A stretch of DNA of 64,000 nucleotides, from assembly GCF_014203605.1 (NCBI RefSeq), contig NZ_JACHJJ010000002.1, positions 1 through 64,000 on the forward strand. The letters are read 5' to 3'. Of this stretch, positions 27,005-34,824 are shown in pieces. Position 1 is the stretch's first letter. Each line of letters starts with the position of its first letter. The stretch is from Thiemannella venezuelensis (GTDB taxonomy: Bacteria; Actinomycetota; Actinomycetes; Streptosporangiales; Streptosporangiaceae). A model generated the notes under the pieces. That model did not search any database, had not been told where the DNA came from, and saw nothing but the letters and a program-made list of their open reading frames with translations. A program made the translations under genes and the position numbers.

Positions 27005-28303
27005 ATGGAGGCGCGGTCGGCCGTAGACGACGCCGCGCTCGGGCGCGAGGCGTGGTCCGTGCTCGACGCGAACCGGACGGGTTCCGCCACCGTGCCCGCG
27101 CCCGGCCTCTACCCGCACCAGTGGAGCTGGGACTCGGCCTTCGTCGCGATCGGGCTGGCCCGCTGGGACACCCGCAGGGCCGCCGCCGAGCTGCTCAGCC
27201 TGCTGGCCGGGCAGTGGCGCACCGGCATGGTGCCGCACATCGTCTTCCATCCGGCCCACGCCGAGGTCTACTTCCCCGGCCCGTCCGTCTGGCGCTCCCA
27301 GGACCACCCGGCGGCCCCCGCCGGGGTGCTCACCTCCGGCCTGACCCAGCCGCCCCTGCACGCCCTGGCGGTGCGGCAGGTGTGGCGGCACGCGGCGGAC
27401 CGGGGCGAGGCCGCCGCCCTCGTCCGGCGGGTCTACCCGATGCTCGCGGCCCAGCACGACTACCTGGCCGGGACCCGGGACCTGGGCGGGGCGGGGCTGG
27501 CCGCGATCGTGCACCCGTGGGAGTCGGGGATGGACGACAGTCCCGTCTGGGACGACCCCCTGGAGGCGCTGCCCGTGGTCCGGTACGCCTACCGGCGGGA
27601 GGAGCTCCCCGAGCGCCACCCCGACAGCCACCACGACCGCTACGTCTGGCTGGCCCTGCGCTACCGCGACTCCGGCTACGACGGGACCTACCTGCGGCGG
27701 GACCACCCGTTCGCGGTCGAGGACCCGATGTTCAACGGGATCTGGCTGGCCTCCTGCCAGGCGCTGGCGGAGCTGGCCCCGGTGGCCGGAGCCGACCCCC
27801 GGCCGCACGAGGAGGCCGCCGGGCGGATCCGTGCGGCGCTGCTGGAACGGCTCTGGGCCGACGGCCTGTTCCACGCCCTGGACCTGCGCGGCGGCCGGCT
27901 GATCCCGGTCCGCACGATCGGCGGCTTCGGGCCGCTGCTCGATCCCGGGCTCCCCAGCGGGGTGGCGGCGGCGCTGACGGCGACGCTGGAGTCGGCCCGC
28001 TTCATGGGCGCGGCCGGATACCCGGTGCCGAGCTGCGAGATCCGGGCGCCCCAGTTCGACCGCTCCCGCTACTGGCGGGGGCCGTCGTGGGTGAACACCA
28101 ACTGGCTGCTGCGCCGGGCGGCGGCCGTGCACGGCCGGACGGAACTGGCCCGCCAGCTCACCACGGCCACCCTGCGCCTGGTACGGCAGGCGGGCTTCCG
28201 GGAGTGCTTCGACCCGTTCGACGGCAGCGGCCGGGGCGGCCGGGACTTCTCCTGGTCGGCCGCGCTCACCCTCGACCTGCTCGCCGACGCCGCAGAGCCC
28301 TGA
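27005..28303 (+). CDS. GH63/MGH1-like glycoside hydrolase
   Basis: This 432-aa (alpha/alpha)6-barrel protein resembles mannosylglycerate/glucosylglycerate hydrolases. Visible blocks are PGLYPHQWSWDSAFVAIGLA near the N-terminus, GLTQPPLHA, HPWESGMDDSPVWD in the middle, and YWRGPSWVNTNWLL near the C-terminus, which is the family pattern. It probably hydrolyses a compatible solute such as glucosylglycerate (inference). ATG at 27005 is chosen because CAGACT lies six bases upstream. A start at 26945 would overlap efeB and add unconserved residues. Confidence 0.72.
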   Translation: MEARSAVDDAALGREAWSVLDANRTGSATVPAPGLYPHQWSWDSAFVAIGLARWDTRRAAAELLSLLAGQWRTGMVPHIVFHPAHAEVYFPGPSVWRSQDHPAAPAGVLTSGLTQPPLHALAVRQVWRHAADRGEAAALVRRVYPMLAAQHDYLAGTRDLGGAGLAAIVHPWESGMDDSPVWDDPLEALPVVRYAYRREELPERHPDSHHDRYVWLALRYRDSGYDGTYLRRDHPFAVEDPMFNGIWLASCQALAELAPVAGADPRPHEEAAGRIRAALLERLWADGLFHALDLRGGRLIPVRTIGGFGPLLDPGLPSGVAAALTATLESARFMGAAGYPVPSCEIRAPQFDRSRYWRGPSWVNTNWLLRRAAAVHGRTELARQLTTATLRLVRQAGFRECFDPFDGSGRGGRDFSWSAALTLDLLADAAEP

Positions 28304-28402
28304 CACGGGTCCTCCCGGCGCCGCGGCGCCGGTCCGCCCGCCGATAGCGTGGAGTTCCGACGTCCCCGCAGCCGGGGCGCCACGCTGGAGGGATTCGAGC
28401 CG

Positions 28403-28864
28403 ATGGGACTCTTCAACCGCACGCCCGCCGAGGTCCGGGCCGCTGTCCGGGCGGGCGACCGGGTGCTCACGCACGCCCAGGGGCCCGACGGGTACGTGGT
28501 CGTCGCCGACCGCGCGCTCTATCTCGGCGGGACGCGGCTGCCGTGGTTCCAGGTGGAGCGCGGCGTGTGGGACGAAGAGGGGCTGACGGTCGTCACCACC
28601 GGAGGGCGGACGCACCGGGTGCGGTTGCCGGAGCCGGGACGGGTCCCGGAGGCCGTGCGGGAACGGGTGGTCGCCTCGATCGTGGTCAGCCAGTACGTCC
28701 CGCTGGACGTGCGCGGGGGAGTGCGGCTGGTGGCCCGGCGGGCCGAGGACGACCGGATGGTCTGGGAGTTCGCCTTCGACGAGGGCCTCGATCCGCAGGA
28801 TCCCGGTCTGCGGGCCCTGGCCGAGCAGGCGCTGGAGGGGGTCCGCCGGAGCTTCGGCGTCTGA
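28403..28864 (+). CDS. Conserved actinobacterial protein of unknown function
   Basis: A 153-aa protein starting MGLFNRTPAEVRAAVRAGDRVLTHA. The first 60 residues look like a PH-like beta-barrel (GYVVVADRALYLGGTRLPWFQVERGVW), and the C-terminal half is an alpha/beta segment ending in a helix. The start has GGAGGG 10 nt upstream. I do not recognise a named family. It converges with a small YtxH-like gene, with a hairpin in between. Confidence 0.65.
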   Translation: MGLFNRTPAEVRAAVRAGDRVLTHAQGPDGYVVVADRALYLGGTRLPWFQVERGVWDEEGLTVVTTGGRTHRVRLPEPGRVPEAVRERVVASIVVSQYVPLDVRGGVRLVARRAEDDRMVWEFAFDEGLDPQDPGLRALAEQALEGVRRSFGV

Positions 28865-28870
28865 GGGGTC

Positions 28871-28905
28871 CCGGCGGGCGGTCCCCGTGAGGGCCGCCCG
28901 CCCGG
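28871..28905. terminator. Hairpin between convergent genes
   Basis: GC-rich arms of about 12 bp around a CCGTGA loop in the 44-bp gap between two convergent genes. No U-run follows. Confidence 0.45.
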
Positions 28906-28908
28906 CGG

Positions 28909-29193
28909 TCAGTACGGCGTGGCGGTCTTCACCTCGTCCGGCCAGCCGGTGCCGGTCCCGTCGTGCGGTTCGTGCCCCCGCGCGCCGGGCAGGCGGCCGG
29001 CCACCTGCTCCTTGGCCATCGTGGTCATCTTGGAGACCTGGGCACCGACCAGGCCGGCGGCCTCCTGGACGGACGGGTTGTCCGTCACCCGCTGGGCCAT
29101 CCGCTTGATCTGCTCGTACCGCTCCCGGCCGGCGCGGCTCCCCAGGACGTATCCCACCGCCAGACCGGTACAGAACATCATCCGGTAACGCAT
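28909..29193 (-). CDS. Small YtxH-like protein
   Basis: A 94-aa protein beginning MRYRMMFCTGLAVGYVLGSRAGRERYEQIKR, a short hydrophobic segment followed by the Gly-Ser-Arg-Ala-Gly-Arg-Glu-Arg-Tyr motif common to actinobacterial YtxH-type proteins. The rest is a charged helix and disordered tail. The start at 29193 is selected by GGAGG 5 nt upstream. Likely membrane-anchored; role unknown. Confidence 0.65.
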   Translation of the reverse strand: MRYRMMFCTGLAVGYVLGSRAGRERYEQIKRMAQRVTDNPSVQEAAGLVGAQVSKMTTMAKEQVAGRLPGARGHEPHDGTGTGWPDEVKTATPY

Positions 29194-29360
29194 TTCCACC
29201 TCCATAGGCATGCTCAGCCGGGACCCTACCCACGGATCGCGTTTCCTCTCCGATCCACCCCGAGCCGTCGATGCGACACGCACTCCCGGAGTGCGCTAAT
29301 CTATTCATGCGCCGCAGGGAGCGGGGAGGAAAACCCCCGGTCAGGCGGTGCAGAGCACGA

Positions 29361-29433
29361 TCCCGTGTAGCTCAATCGGCAGAGCAGCCGGCTGTTAACC
29401 GGCAGGTTATAGGTTCGAGTCCTATCGCGGGAG
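29361..29433 (+). tRNA. tRNA-Asn (GTT)
   Basis: 73-nt cloverleaf with acceptor TCCCGTG/CGCGGGA, anticodon loop CTGTTAA (anticodon GTT), and T-arm GGTTCGAGTCC. CCA is not encoded. Confidence 0.95.
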
Positions 29434-29441
29434 CAACGCAT

Positions 29442-29475
29442 CGAGAGCCCGGAAGCCATGGCTTCCGGGCTCTCG
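29442..29475 (+). terminator. Palindromic terminator after tRNA-Asn
   Basis: A perfect 34-bp palindrome (arms CGAGAGCCCGGAAGCCA and its complement) lies 8 nt after the tRNA. It probably ends its transcript or directs 3' processing. Confidence 0.75.
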
Positions 29476-29682
29476 CCGTTCGTTGTCCTGTTCTACGGAC
29501 AAATCCCGTTGAATCACAGAAAATGATGAGCGCCGCACGCTGCGTCGTCGCGCGCGTCCGACGACGCGGACGCGACGGCGCGGAGCGCGGCTGCCGCGGA
29601 CCACAGCGATCGCAGTGGGGAAGGGCCACTGCGGCCAGGGCACCGCGCCGCCCGGAACGGCCGTCGTGCCCGTGAGCCACAC

Positions 29683-30921
29683 ATGGGTGGTTGTTCAGTG
29701 CTGACCTGGCGGAGATCCCGGCGTGCCCGGGATCCGATCCACGGTGCCGACGCCGGTCCGCGCGGGCGGGCGCCGGAGCGCCCCGTCCCCTGCGCCGACC
29801 CGGCGGAGGCGGAGGAGTACCTTGAGCTGTTCCACGCCGAGAACCCCTCGGCCGGACCGGTCAAACCGCGCCTGCGCGAGGTGCGGGCCGAGATCGCGAG
29901 AACCGGGACGTACACGCACACGCCCGGCGAGCTGGCCTACGGCGCCCGGGTGGCCTGGCGCAACAGCAGCAAGTGCATCGGGCGGCTCTACTGGCACTCG
30001 CTGCGCGTACGCGACCGCAGGCACGTGGACACCCCGGAGGGGGTCGCGGTGGAGTGCGTGAACCATCTGCGGGCCGCGGCGCCCGGCCGCCGCATCCGGC
30101 CCACCATCACGGTGTTCGCCCCCGACCGGCCCGGGGCGCCCGGCCCGCGGATCTGGAACGAGCAGCTCATCCGGTACGCCGGATACGAGATGGACGACGG
30201 CTCGATCATCGGCGACCCCCGGTACGCGGACTTCACCACGATGCTCCGCAAGCTCGGCTGGGCGGGCGGGCCCGGCACGCCGTTCGACGTGCTCCCGCTG
30301 GCGGTCTCGATGGGGGACGGGCCGCCGCTGCTCTCGGCGATCCCCGGCGACGCGGTGCTGGAGGTCCCGCTCTCCCACCCGTCCTACCCCTGGTTCGAGC
30401 AGCTCGGGCTGCGCTGGCACGCCGTACCGGCGATCGCGAGCATGTGCCTGGAGATCGGCGGGATCTGCTACCGCGCCGCGCCGTTCAACGGCTGGTACAT
30501 GGGAACCGAGATCGGCGCGCGGAACCTGGCCGACGCCGACCGCTACAACCTCATCCCCGCCGTCGCCCGGGCGCTGGGCCTGGACACCGCCACCGACCGC
30601 TCGCTCTGGCGGGACCACGCCCTGGTCGAGCTGAACGTCGCGGTGCTGCACTCCTTCGAGCGGGCGGGGGTGACCATGACCGACCACCACACCGAGTCTC
30701 GGCGCTTCCTGACCCACCTGGACCGGGAGGAGCGGGCGGGCCGGGTCTGCCCGGCCGACTGGAGCTGGATCGTTCCTCCGATCTCGGGCTCGGCCACCCC
30801 CGTCTTCCACCGCTACTACGAGGACAGGAGGCTCTCGCCGAACTTCGTCCACCATCCCGACTCGGTGGACCGGAGCCTCGGGTGCCCGTTCCCGCTGTCG
30901 CCGGAAGGGGAAAAGGTGTAG
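29683..30921 (+). CDS. nos: Bacterial nitric oxide synthase, oxygenase domain
   Basis: This 412-aa heme enzyme oxidises L-arginine to NO and citrulline. The proximal heme Cys is C98 in WRNSSKCIGR. The family blocks NEQLIRYAGYEMDDGSIIGDP, PFNGWYMGTEIG with the substrate-binding Glu, DRYNLIP and the C-terminal DWSWIVPPISGSATPVFH are intact. As in other bacteria there is no reductase domain, and none is adjacent, so it must borrow a reductase. GTG at 29698 is an alternative start. It lies alone after tRNA-Asn; a crotonase follows after 37 nt and may be cotranscribed. Confidence 0.93.
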   Translation: MGGCSVLTWRRSRRARDPIHGADAGPRGRAPERPVPCADPAEAEEYLELFHAENPSAGPVKPRLREVRAEIARTGTYTHTPGELAYGARVAWRNSSKCIGRLYWHSLRVRDRRHVDTPEGVAVECVNHLRAAAPGRRIRPTITVFAPDRPGAPGPRIWNEQLIRYAGYEMDDGSIIGDPRYADFTTMLRKLGWAGGPGTPFDVLPLAVSMGDGPPLLSAIPGDAVLEVPLSHPSYPWFEQLGLRWHAVPAIASMCLEIGGICYRAAPFNGWYMGTEIGARNLADADRYNLIPAVARALGLDTATDRSLWRDHALVELNVAVLHSFERAGVTMTDHHTESRRFLTHLDREERAGRVCPADWSWIVPPISGSATPVFHRYYEDRRLSPNFVHHPDSVDRSLGCPFPLSPEGEKV

Positions 30922-30958
30922 AACGTTATTCTGTAGTCCGCAGGGAAGGGGCGGGAAA

Positions 30959-31732
30959 ATGCTGGATCTGGTGCTGCCGTCGATCGACCGGGGCGTGCTG
31001 ACGCTGACGCTCAACCGGCCGGACCGGCTCAACGCCTGGACCGACGCCATGGGACGGCGTTACTTCGACCAGCTGGCGGAGGCGGAGCAGAACCCCGAGG
31101 TCCGGGTGATCGTGGTCACCGGGGCGGGGAGGGGCTTCTGCGCCGGGGCCGACTTCCAGACGCTCAACGCCATCCAGGACGGCTCCTACGACGGCGAGCC
31201 GGACAAGCGCCCCACCTCCTTCCCCGTCACCGTGAGCAAGCCGATCATCGCCGCCGTCAACGGCGCCTGCGCCGGGCTCGGCATGGTCCACGCGCTCTAC
31301 TGCGACCTGGTCTTCACCGCCGCCGAGGCCAAGTGGACCACCGCCTTCGCCCGCCGCGGCCTGATCGCAGAGTACGGCCTGTCCTGGGTCCTGCCCCGGC
31401 TGATCGGCCAGGCCAGGGCGATGGACCTGCTGCTGTCGGGCCGGACGTTCACCGGGGCCGAGGCCTGCGAACTGGGCCTGGTCTCCCGGTCGGTGCCCGG
31501 CGAGAACCTGATGGAGGAGACCCTGGCCTACGCCCGGGAGCTGGCCGTGCACAGCTCCCCGGCCTCGATGGCGGTGATGAAGCGCCAGCTCTGGGGCGAC
31601 TGGAACAGCACGCTGGAGTCGGCGGAGTCGGCGGCCGCGCGCCTGATGGTCGAGTCCTTCGGCCGTCCCGACTTCGCCGAGGGCGTCGCCAGCTTCCTGG
31701 AGCGCCGCGAGCCCCGCTTCCCGCCGCTGTAG
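30959..31732 (+). CDS. Enoyl-CoA hydratase/isomerase family protein
   Basis: This 257-aa crotonase-fold protein acts on acyl-CoA thioesters. The oxyanion-hole segments GRGFCAGADFQ and GACAGLGMVHAL are present. A candidate catalytic Glu lies in RGLIAEYGLSWVLPRLIG. A GGGGCGGGAAA purine stretch precedes the ATG. Substrate unassigned; its position after nos gives no clear pathway. Confidence 0.88.
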   Translation: MLDLVLPSIDRGVLTLTLNRPDRLNAWTDAMGRRYFDQLAEAEQNPEVRVIVVTGAGRGFCAGADFQTLNAIQDGSYDGEPDKRPTSFPVTVSKPIIAAVNGACAGLGMVHALYCDLVFTAAEAKWTTAFARRGLIAEYGLSWVLPRLIGQARAMDLLLSGRTFTGAEACELGLVSRSVPGENLMEETLAYARELAVHSSPASMAVMKRQLWGDWNSTLESAESAAARLMVESFGRPDFAEGVASFLERREPRFPPL

Positions 31733-31774
31733 CGGCGGGTCCCGGGCGCGGCCGCAGGGGCGCCGCGCCCCGGC

Positions 31775-33655
31775 TCAGGCGGCCTCCACCGCGGACGGCT
31801 CGTCGAACTGGGTCCGGTACAGCTCCTCGTAGCGGCCCCCGGCGGCGAGCAGTTCGGCGTGCGTGCCGCGCTCCACGATCCGCCCCTCCTCGACGACCAG
31901 GATGAGGTCGGCGGCCATGACCGTGGAGAGCCGGTGCGCGATCACCACCGCCGTCCGCCCGGCCAGCGCCTCGCCCAGCGCCGCCTGCACCGCGGCCTCC
32001 GAGGTGGCGTCCAGGTGCGCAGTGGCCTCGTCGAGGATCACCACCCGGGGGCGGGCCAGCAGCAGCCGTGCGATCGTCAGCCGCTGGCGCTCGCCGCCGG
32101 AGAGCCGGTAGCCGCGCTCGCCCACCACCGTGTCCAGGCCGTCGGGCAGCGCCGCGACGAGCTCGCCGAGCCGGGCGCGGCGCAGCGCCTCCCAGAGCTC
32201 GTCGTCGGCCGCCTCCGGCCGCGCCAGCAGCAGGTTCTCCCGGATCGACTCGTGGAACAGGTGCCCGTCCTGCGTCACCATCCCGACCGTCTCGCGGACC
32301 GAGTCGGCCGACAGGTCCCGCACGTCCACGCCCGCCAGCCGTACGGCGCCCTCGTCGACGTCGTACAGGCGCGGCAGCAGCTGCGCGATGGTCGACTTGC
32401 CCGCGCCCGAGGACCCCACCAGGGCGACCATCTGGCCGGGTTCGGCGCGGAAGGAGATCCCGTGCAGCACCTCGGCGGCGTCGCGGCCGTCGAGGACCGC
32501 CACCTCCTCCAGGGAGGCGAGTGAGACCCTGTCCGCCGACGGGTAGCCGAAGCGCACCCCGTCGAACTCCACCGAGACCGGCCCTTCGGGCACCCGCCGG
32601 GCGTCCGGCCGGTCGGTGATCAGGGGTTCGAGGTCCAGCACCTCGAAGACCCGCTCGAAGCTCACCAGCGCGCTCATCACGTCCACCCGGGCCCCGGCCA
32701 GCGCGGTCAGCGGTGCGTACAGGCGGGTGAGCAGCAGGGCGAGCGCGACCACGGAGCCGGGATCCAGTTGCCCGCGCAGCGCGTAGAAGCCGCCGAGCCC
32801 GTAGACGAGGGCCAGCGCCAGCGCCGAGACCAGCGTCAGCGCGGTGACGAAGGCCGACTGCACCATCGCCGTGCGCACCCCGATGTCCCGCACCCGCCGG
32901 GCGCGGGCGGCGAACTCGGCCGACTCCCGCGCCGGGCGGCCGAAGAGCTTGACGAGCGTCGCGCCGGGCGCGGAGAACCGCTCCACCATCTGCGTGCCCA
33001 TCGCGGCGTTGTGCCCGGCCGCCTCCAGCCGGAGCCGGGCCAGCCGGGCGCCCATCCGCCGCGCCGGCAGCACGAAAACGGGCAGCAGCACCAGCGCGAG
33101 CAGGGTGATCTGCCAGGAGAGCCTGATCATCACGGCCAGCGTGAGCACGAGCGTCACCAGGTTGCCGGCCACCGTGGACAGGGTGTCGGTGAAGGCCCGC
33201 TGGGCGCCGATGACGTCGTTGTTCAACCGGCTGACCAGCGCACCGGTCCGGGTCCTGGTGAAGAAGGCGATCGGCATGCGCTGCACGTGGTCGAAGACGG
33301 CGGTGCGCAGGTCGAGGATCAGGCCTTCGCCGATGCCGGCGGAGAACCACCGGGTCAGCAGCCCGAGCCCGGCCTCGGCCACCGCGATGACCGCGATGAG
33401 CGCGGCGAGCCCGACCACGACGTCCAGCGGCTCGCCCGCGACGATCGCGCCGACGGCGTCGCCCGCGAGCACGGGCGTGGCCACCGTCAGGACGGCCGTC
33501 ACCACACTGAGCATCAGGAACAAGGCCAGGCGCCGCCGGTGCGGCCGGGCGAAGGCGCCGATCCGGCGCAGCGTGGCCACGGAGAACGGGCGCCGTTCCT
33601 CCTGGGCGTTCATCGTCCGGTACAGCGCGTTCCAGGCGGTCATCTCCATGCTCAT
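31775..33655 (-). CDS. ABC exporter, fused permease and ATPase
   Basis: This 626-aa half-transporter has an N-terminal six-helix exporter domain (about residues 30-330) and a C-terminal ATPase. Walker A is GSSGAGKST, the signature is LSGGERQRL, and Walker B is VVILDEATAHLD. It probably dimerises and exports a drug or lipid. The promoter about 90 bp upstream has a SoxR-like dyad and a 19-bp spacer, so redox-active compounds may induce it. This matches the known inclusion of an ABC transporter in the Streptomyces SoxR regulon. Confidence 0.92.
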   Translation of the reverse strand: MSMEMTAWNALYRTMNAQEERRPFSVATLRRIGAFARPHRRRLALFLMLSVVTAVLTVATPVLAGDAVGAIVAGEPLDVVVGLAALIAVIAVAEAGLGLLTRWFSAGIGEGLILDLRTAVFDHVQRMPIAFFTRTRTGALVSRLNNDVIGAQRAFTDTLSTVAGNLVTLVLTLAVMIRLSWQITLLALVLLPVFVLPARRMGARLARLRLEAAGHNAAMGTQMVERFSAPGATLVKLFGRPARESAEFAARARRVRDIGVRTAMVQSAFVTALTLVSALALALVYGLGGFYALRGQLDPGSVVALALLLTRLYAPLTALAGARVDVMSALVSFERVFEVLDLEPLITDRPDARRVPEGPVSVEFDGVRFGYPSADRVSLASLEEVAVLDGRDAAEVLHGISFRAEPGQMVALVGSSGAGKSTIAQLLPRLYDVDEGAVRLAGVDVRDLSADSVRETVGMVTQDGHLFHESIRENLLLARPEAADDELWEALRRARLGELVAALPDGLDTVVGERGYRLSGGERQRLTIARLLLARPRVVILDEATAHLDATSEAAVQAALGEALAGRTAVVIAHRLSTVMAADLILVVEEGRIVERGTHAELLAAGGRYEELYRTQFDEPSAVEAA

Positions 33656-33748
33656 CGCGCACCCCCCGCCGGCGCCGGGGCACCGGGGCGCGGGAGCGCC
33701 TGCGGCCTGTTCGTCGAGGGTCTCCTCATACGTGTCGTCATGAGAGGG

Positions 33749-33779
33749 ACCCTAGAACCTCAACTTTCATTGAGGTCAA
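33749..33779 (-). promoter_or_regulatory. SoxR/MerR-type promoter of the ABC exporter
   Basis: On the minus strand TTGACC (33774-33779) and TAGGGT (33749-33754) are separated by 19 bp, the long spacer typical of MerR-family promoters. Inside it lies the 18-bp dyad CCTCAA-N6-TTGAGG (33758-33775), the same outer arms as the SoxR box. Confidence 0.75.
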
Positions 33780-33792
33780 GCTCGTGCGCCCG

Positions 33793-33948
33793 GGTAGTGC
33801 GGGTCACCCCCGGAGCGGCTGGCAGAGCTGGCGCACGATCCCCGCCAACATCAGGGCGGTGACCGGGACCCACACGGTCTACATCACCTTCAGCAGCGGG
33901 CAGCCGGCCGACTTCGTCAACCTCAACTGGTTCACCTTCGGCAGCTGA
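33793..33948 (+). pseudogene. Remnant of a carbohydrate-binding module (CBM6-like) C-terminus
   Basis: From 33817 the frame reads GWQSWRTIPANIRAVTG, then THTVYITFSSGQPADFVNLNWF, then TFGS and a stop. That is the characteristic final strand pattern of CBM6 domains on secreted glycosidases. Upstream the reading dissolves, with no start and no catalytic domain. It is probably the tail of a deleted secreted enzyme. Confidence 0.55.
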
Positions 33949-34080
33949 GCCGTACGGCTCCCGCCCCCGCACGGCCTGCGCGCCCGGGTTCCGTCCCCGG
34001 GCGCGCAGGCGCGTGCGGGGCCGTCACCCGGACGGCCGCCGAAGGAGCGGACGGCGGGATCCGCCGGACCGCACCGGGAC

Positions 34081-34581
34081 TCAGACGACGTGGTCGAGCC
34101 ACCGCGGCGGGGCGGCGAAGGGCGCGGTGTAGCCGGTGACGGCCTTCATCAGGTGGTCGGCCGAGGCCCGGGCCGAGGTGATGACCTCCGCGGGATAGGC
34201 GTAGCGGACCTGGTGTTCCTCGAACTCGTCCTCGTCGTCGAGGTAGATCCGGCCGTCCCGCTTGCGGATCACGTCGAGGTCCAGATCGACCATGGTGACC
34301 TCGTCGCCGCGCCACTCGGGCACCGTGGTGATGTCGCAGTAGATCTCGGTCCTGTTCGGCTCGGCGTTGAACAGCGCCGTCCACCACGCGTCCCGGGGGA
34401 AGAGGATCACGAACGCGTACGGCCAGGCGACGGGCGGCTCGGAACCCTTGCGGCCGAGGGTGCCCGCGACGCAGCCGGTCCAGACGCCGTGCTCGTCCTC
34501 ACCGAGGAGCAGGGCGGAATGGTGCCAGTGCAGGGAGCCGTCATACTTCCGGTACACGACGTTCACGGTTTCGAAGGGCAT
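34081..34581 (-). CDS. DUF402 domain protein
   Basis: This 166-aa protein has the DUF402 pattern: an N-terminal barrel with YDGSLHWHHSALLLGEDEHGVWTG, then FNAEPNRTEIYCDITTVPEWRGDEVTMVDLDLDVI and YLDDEDEFEEH. Related proteins are nucleoside di/triphosphate phosphatases or FAU-1-type RNA-binding proteins. TAGGGT lies six bases before the ATG, suggesting a leaderless mRNA. The gene diverges from metG across a long inverted repeat. Confidence 0.8.
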   Translation of the reverse strand: MPFETVNVVYRKYDGSLHWHHSALLLGEDEHGVWTGCVAGTLGRKGSEPPVAWPYAFVILFPRDAWWTALFNAEPNRTEIYCDITTVPEWRGDEVTMVDLDLDVIRKRDGRIYLDDEDEFEEHQVRYAYPAEVITSARASADHLMKAVTGYTAPFAAPPRWLDHVV

Positions 34582-34600
34582 GCCCCGACCCTAATCCTTC

Positions 34601-34665
34601 GGGCGCTCCATGATCCGGGGAGTCGCACCTCGTACAGGGGTGGCTCCCCGGATCACGGAGCGCCC
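34601..34665. promoter_or_regulatory. 22-bp inverted repeat between DUF402 gene and met leader
   Basis: Arms 34601-34622 and 34644-34665 match at 21 of 22 positions around a 21-nt loop. It lies between divergent transcripts, so it is not an ordinary terminator. Confidence 0.6.
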
Positions 34666-34716
34666 TGGGCGGTTATCCGCTCGCGCCGCCGTACGGGCCG
34701 CGGATACCCTGATCAC

Positions 34717-34746
34717 ATGAACGCCCAGGTGATGATGGCCCGCTGA
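34717..34746 (+). CDS. Methionine-containing leader peptide (MNAQVMMAR)
   Basis: This nine-codon frame contains two adjacent Met codons and ends 16 nt before a hairpin preceding a methionyl-tRNA synthetase gene. TACCCT lies six bases before its ATG, so it would be the first thing translated. The layout fits ribosome-mediated attenuation: stalling at ATG-ATG when charged tRNA-Met is scarce would alter hairpin formation. It is inferred from arrangement only. Confidence 0.6.
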   Translation: MNAQVMMAR

Positions 34747-34762
34747 CGCGGGTCCATGTTGC

Positions 34763-34787
34763 CGAGGCCCCGAAACAAGGGGCCTCG
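34763..34787 (+). terminator. Attenuator hairpin upstream of metG
   Basis: Perfect 9-bp stem CGAGGCCCC / GGGGCCTCG with a GAAACAA loop, between the leader peptide and the metG ribosome-binding site. Only a short T-containing stretch (ACCTGGCTTTCGG) follows. Confidence 0.55.
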
Positions 34788-34824
34788 ACCTGGCTTTCGG
34801 AGCCCCGCTCACCCGGAGGTTCCG

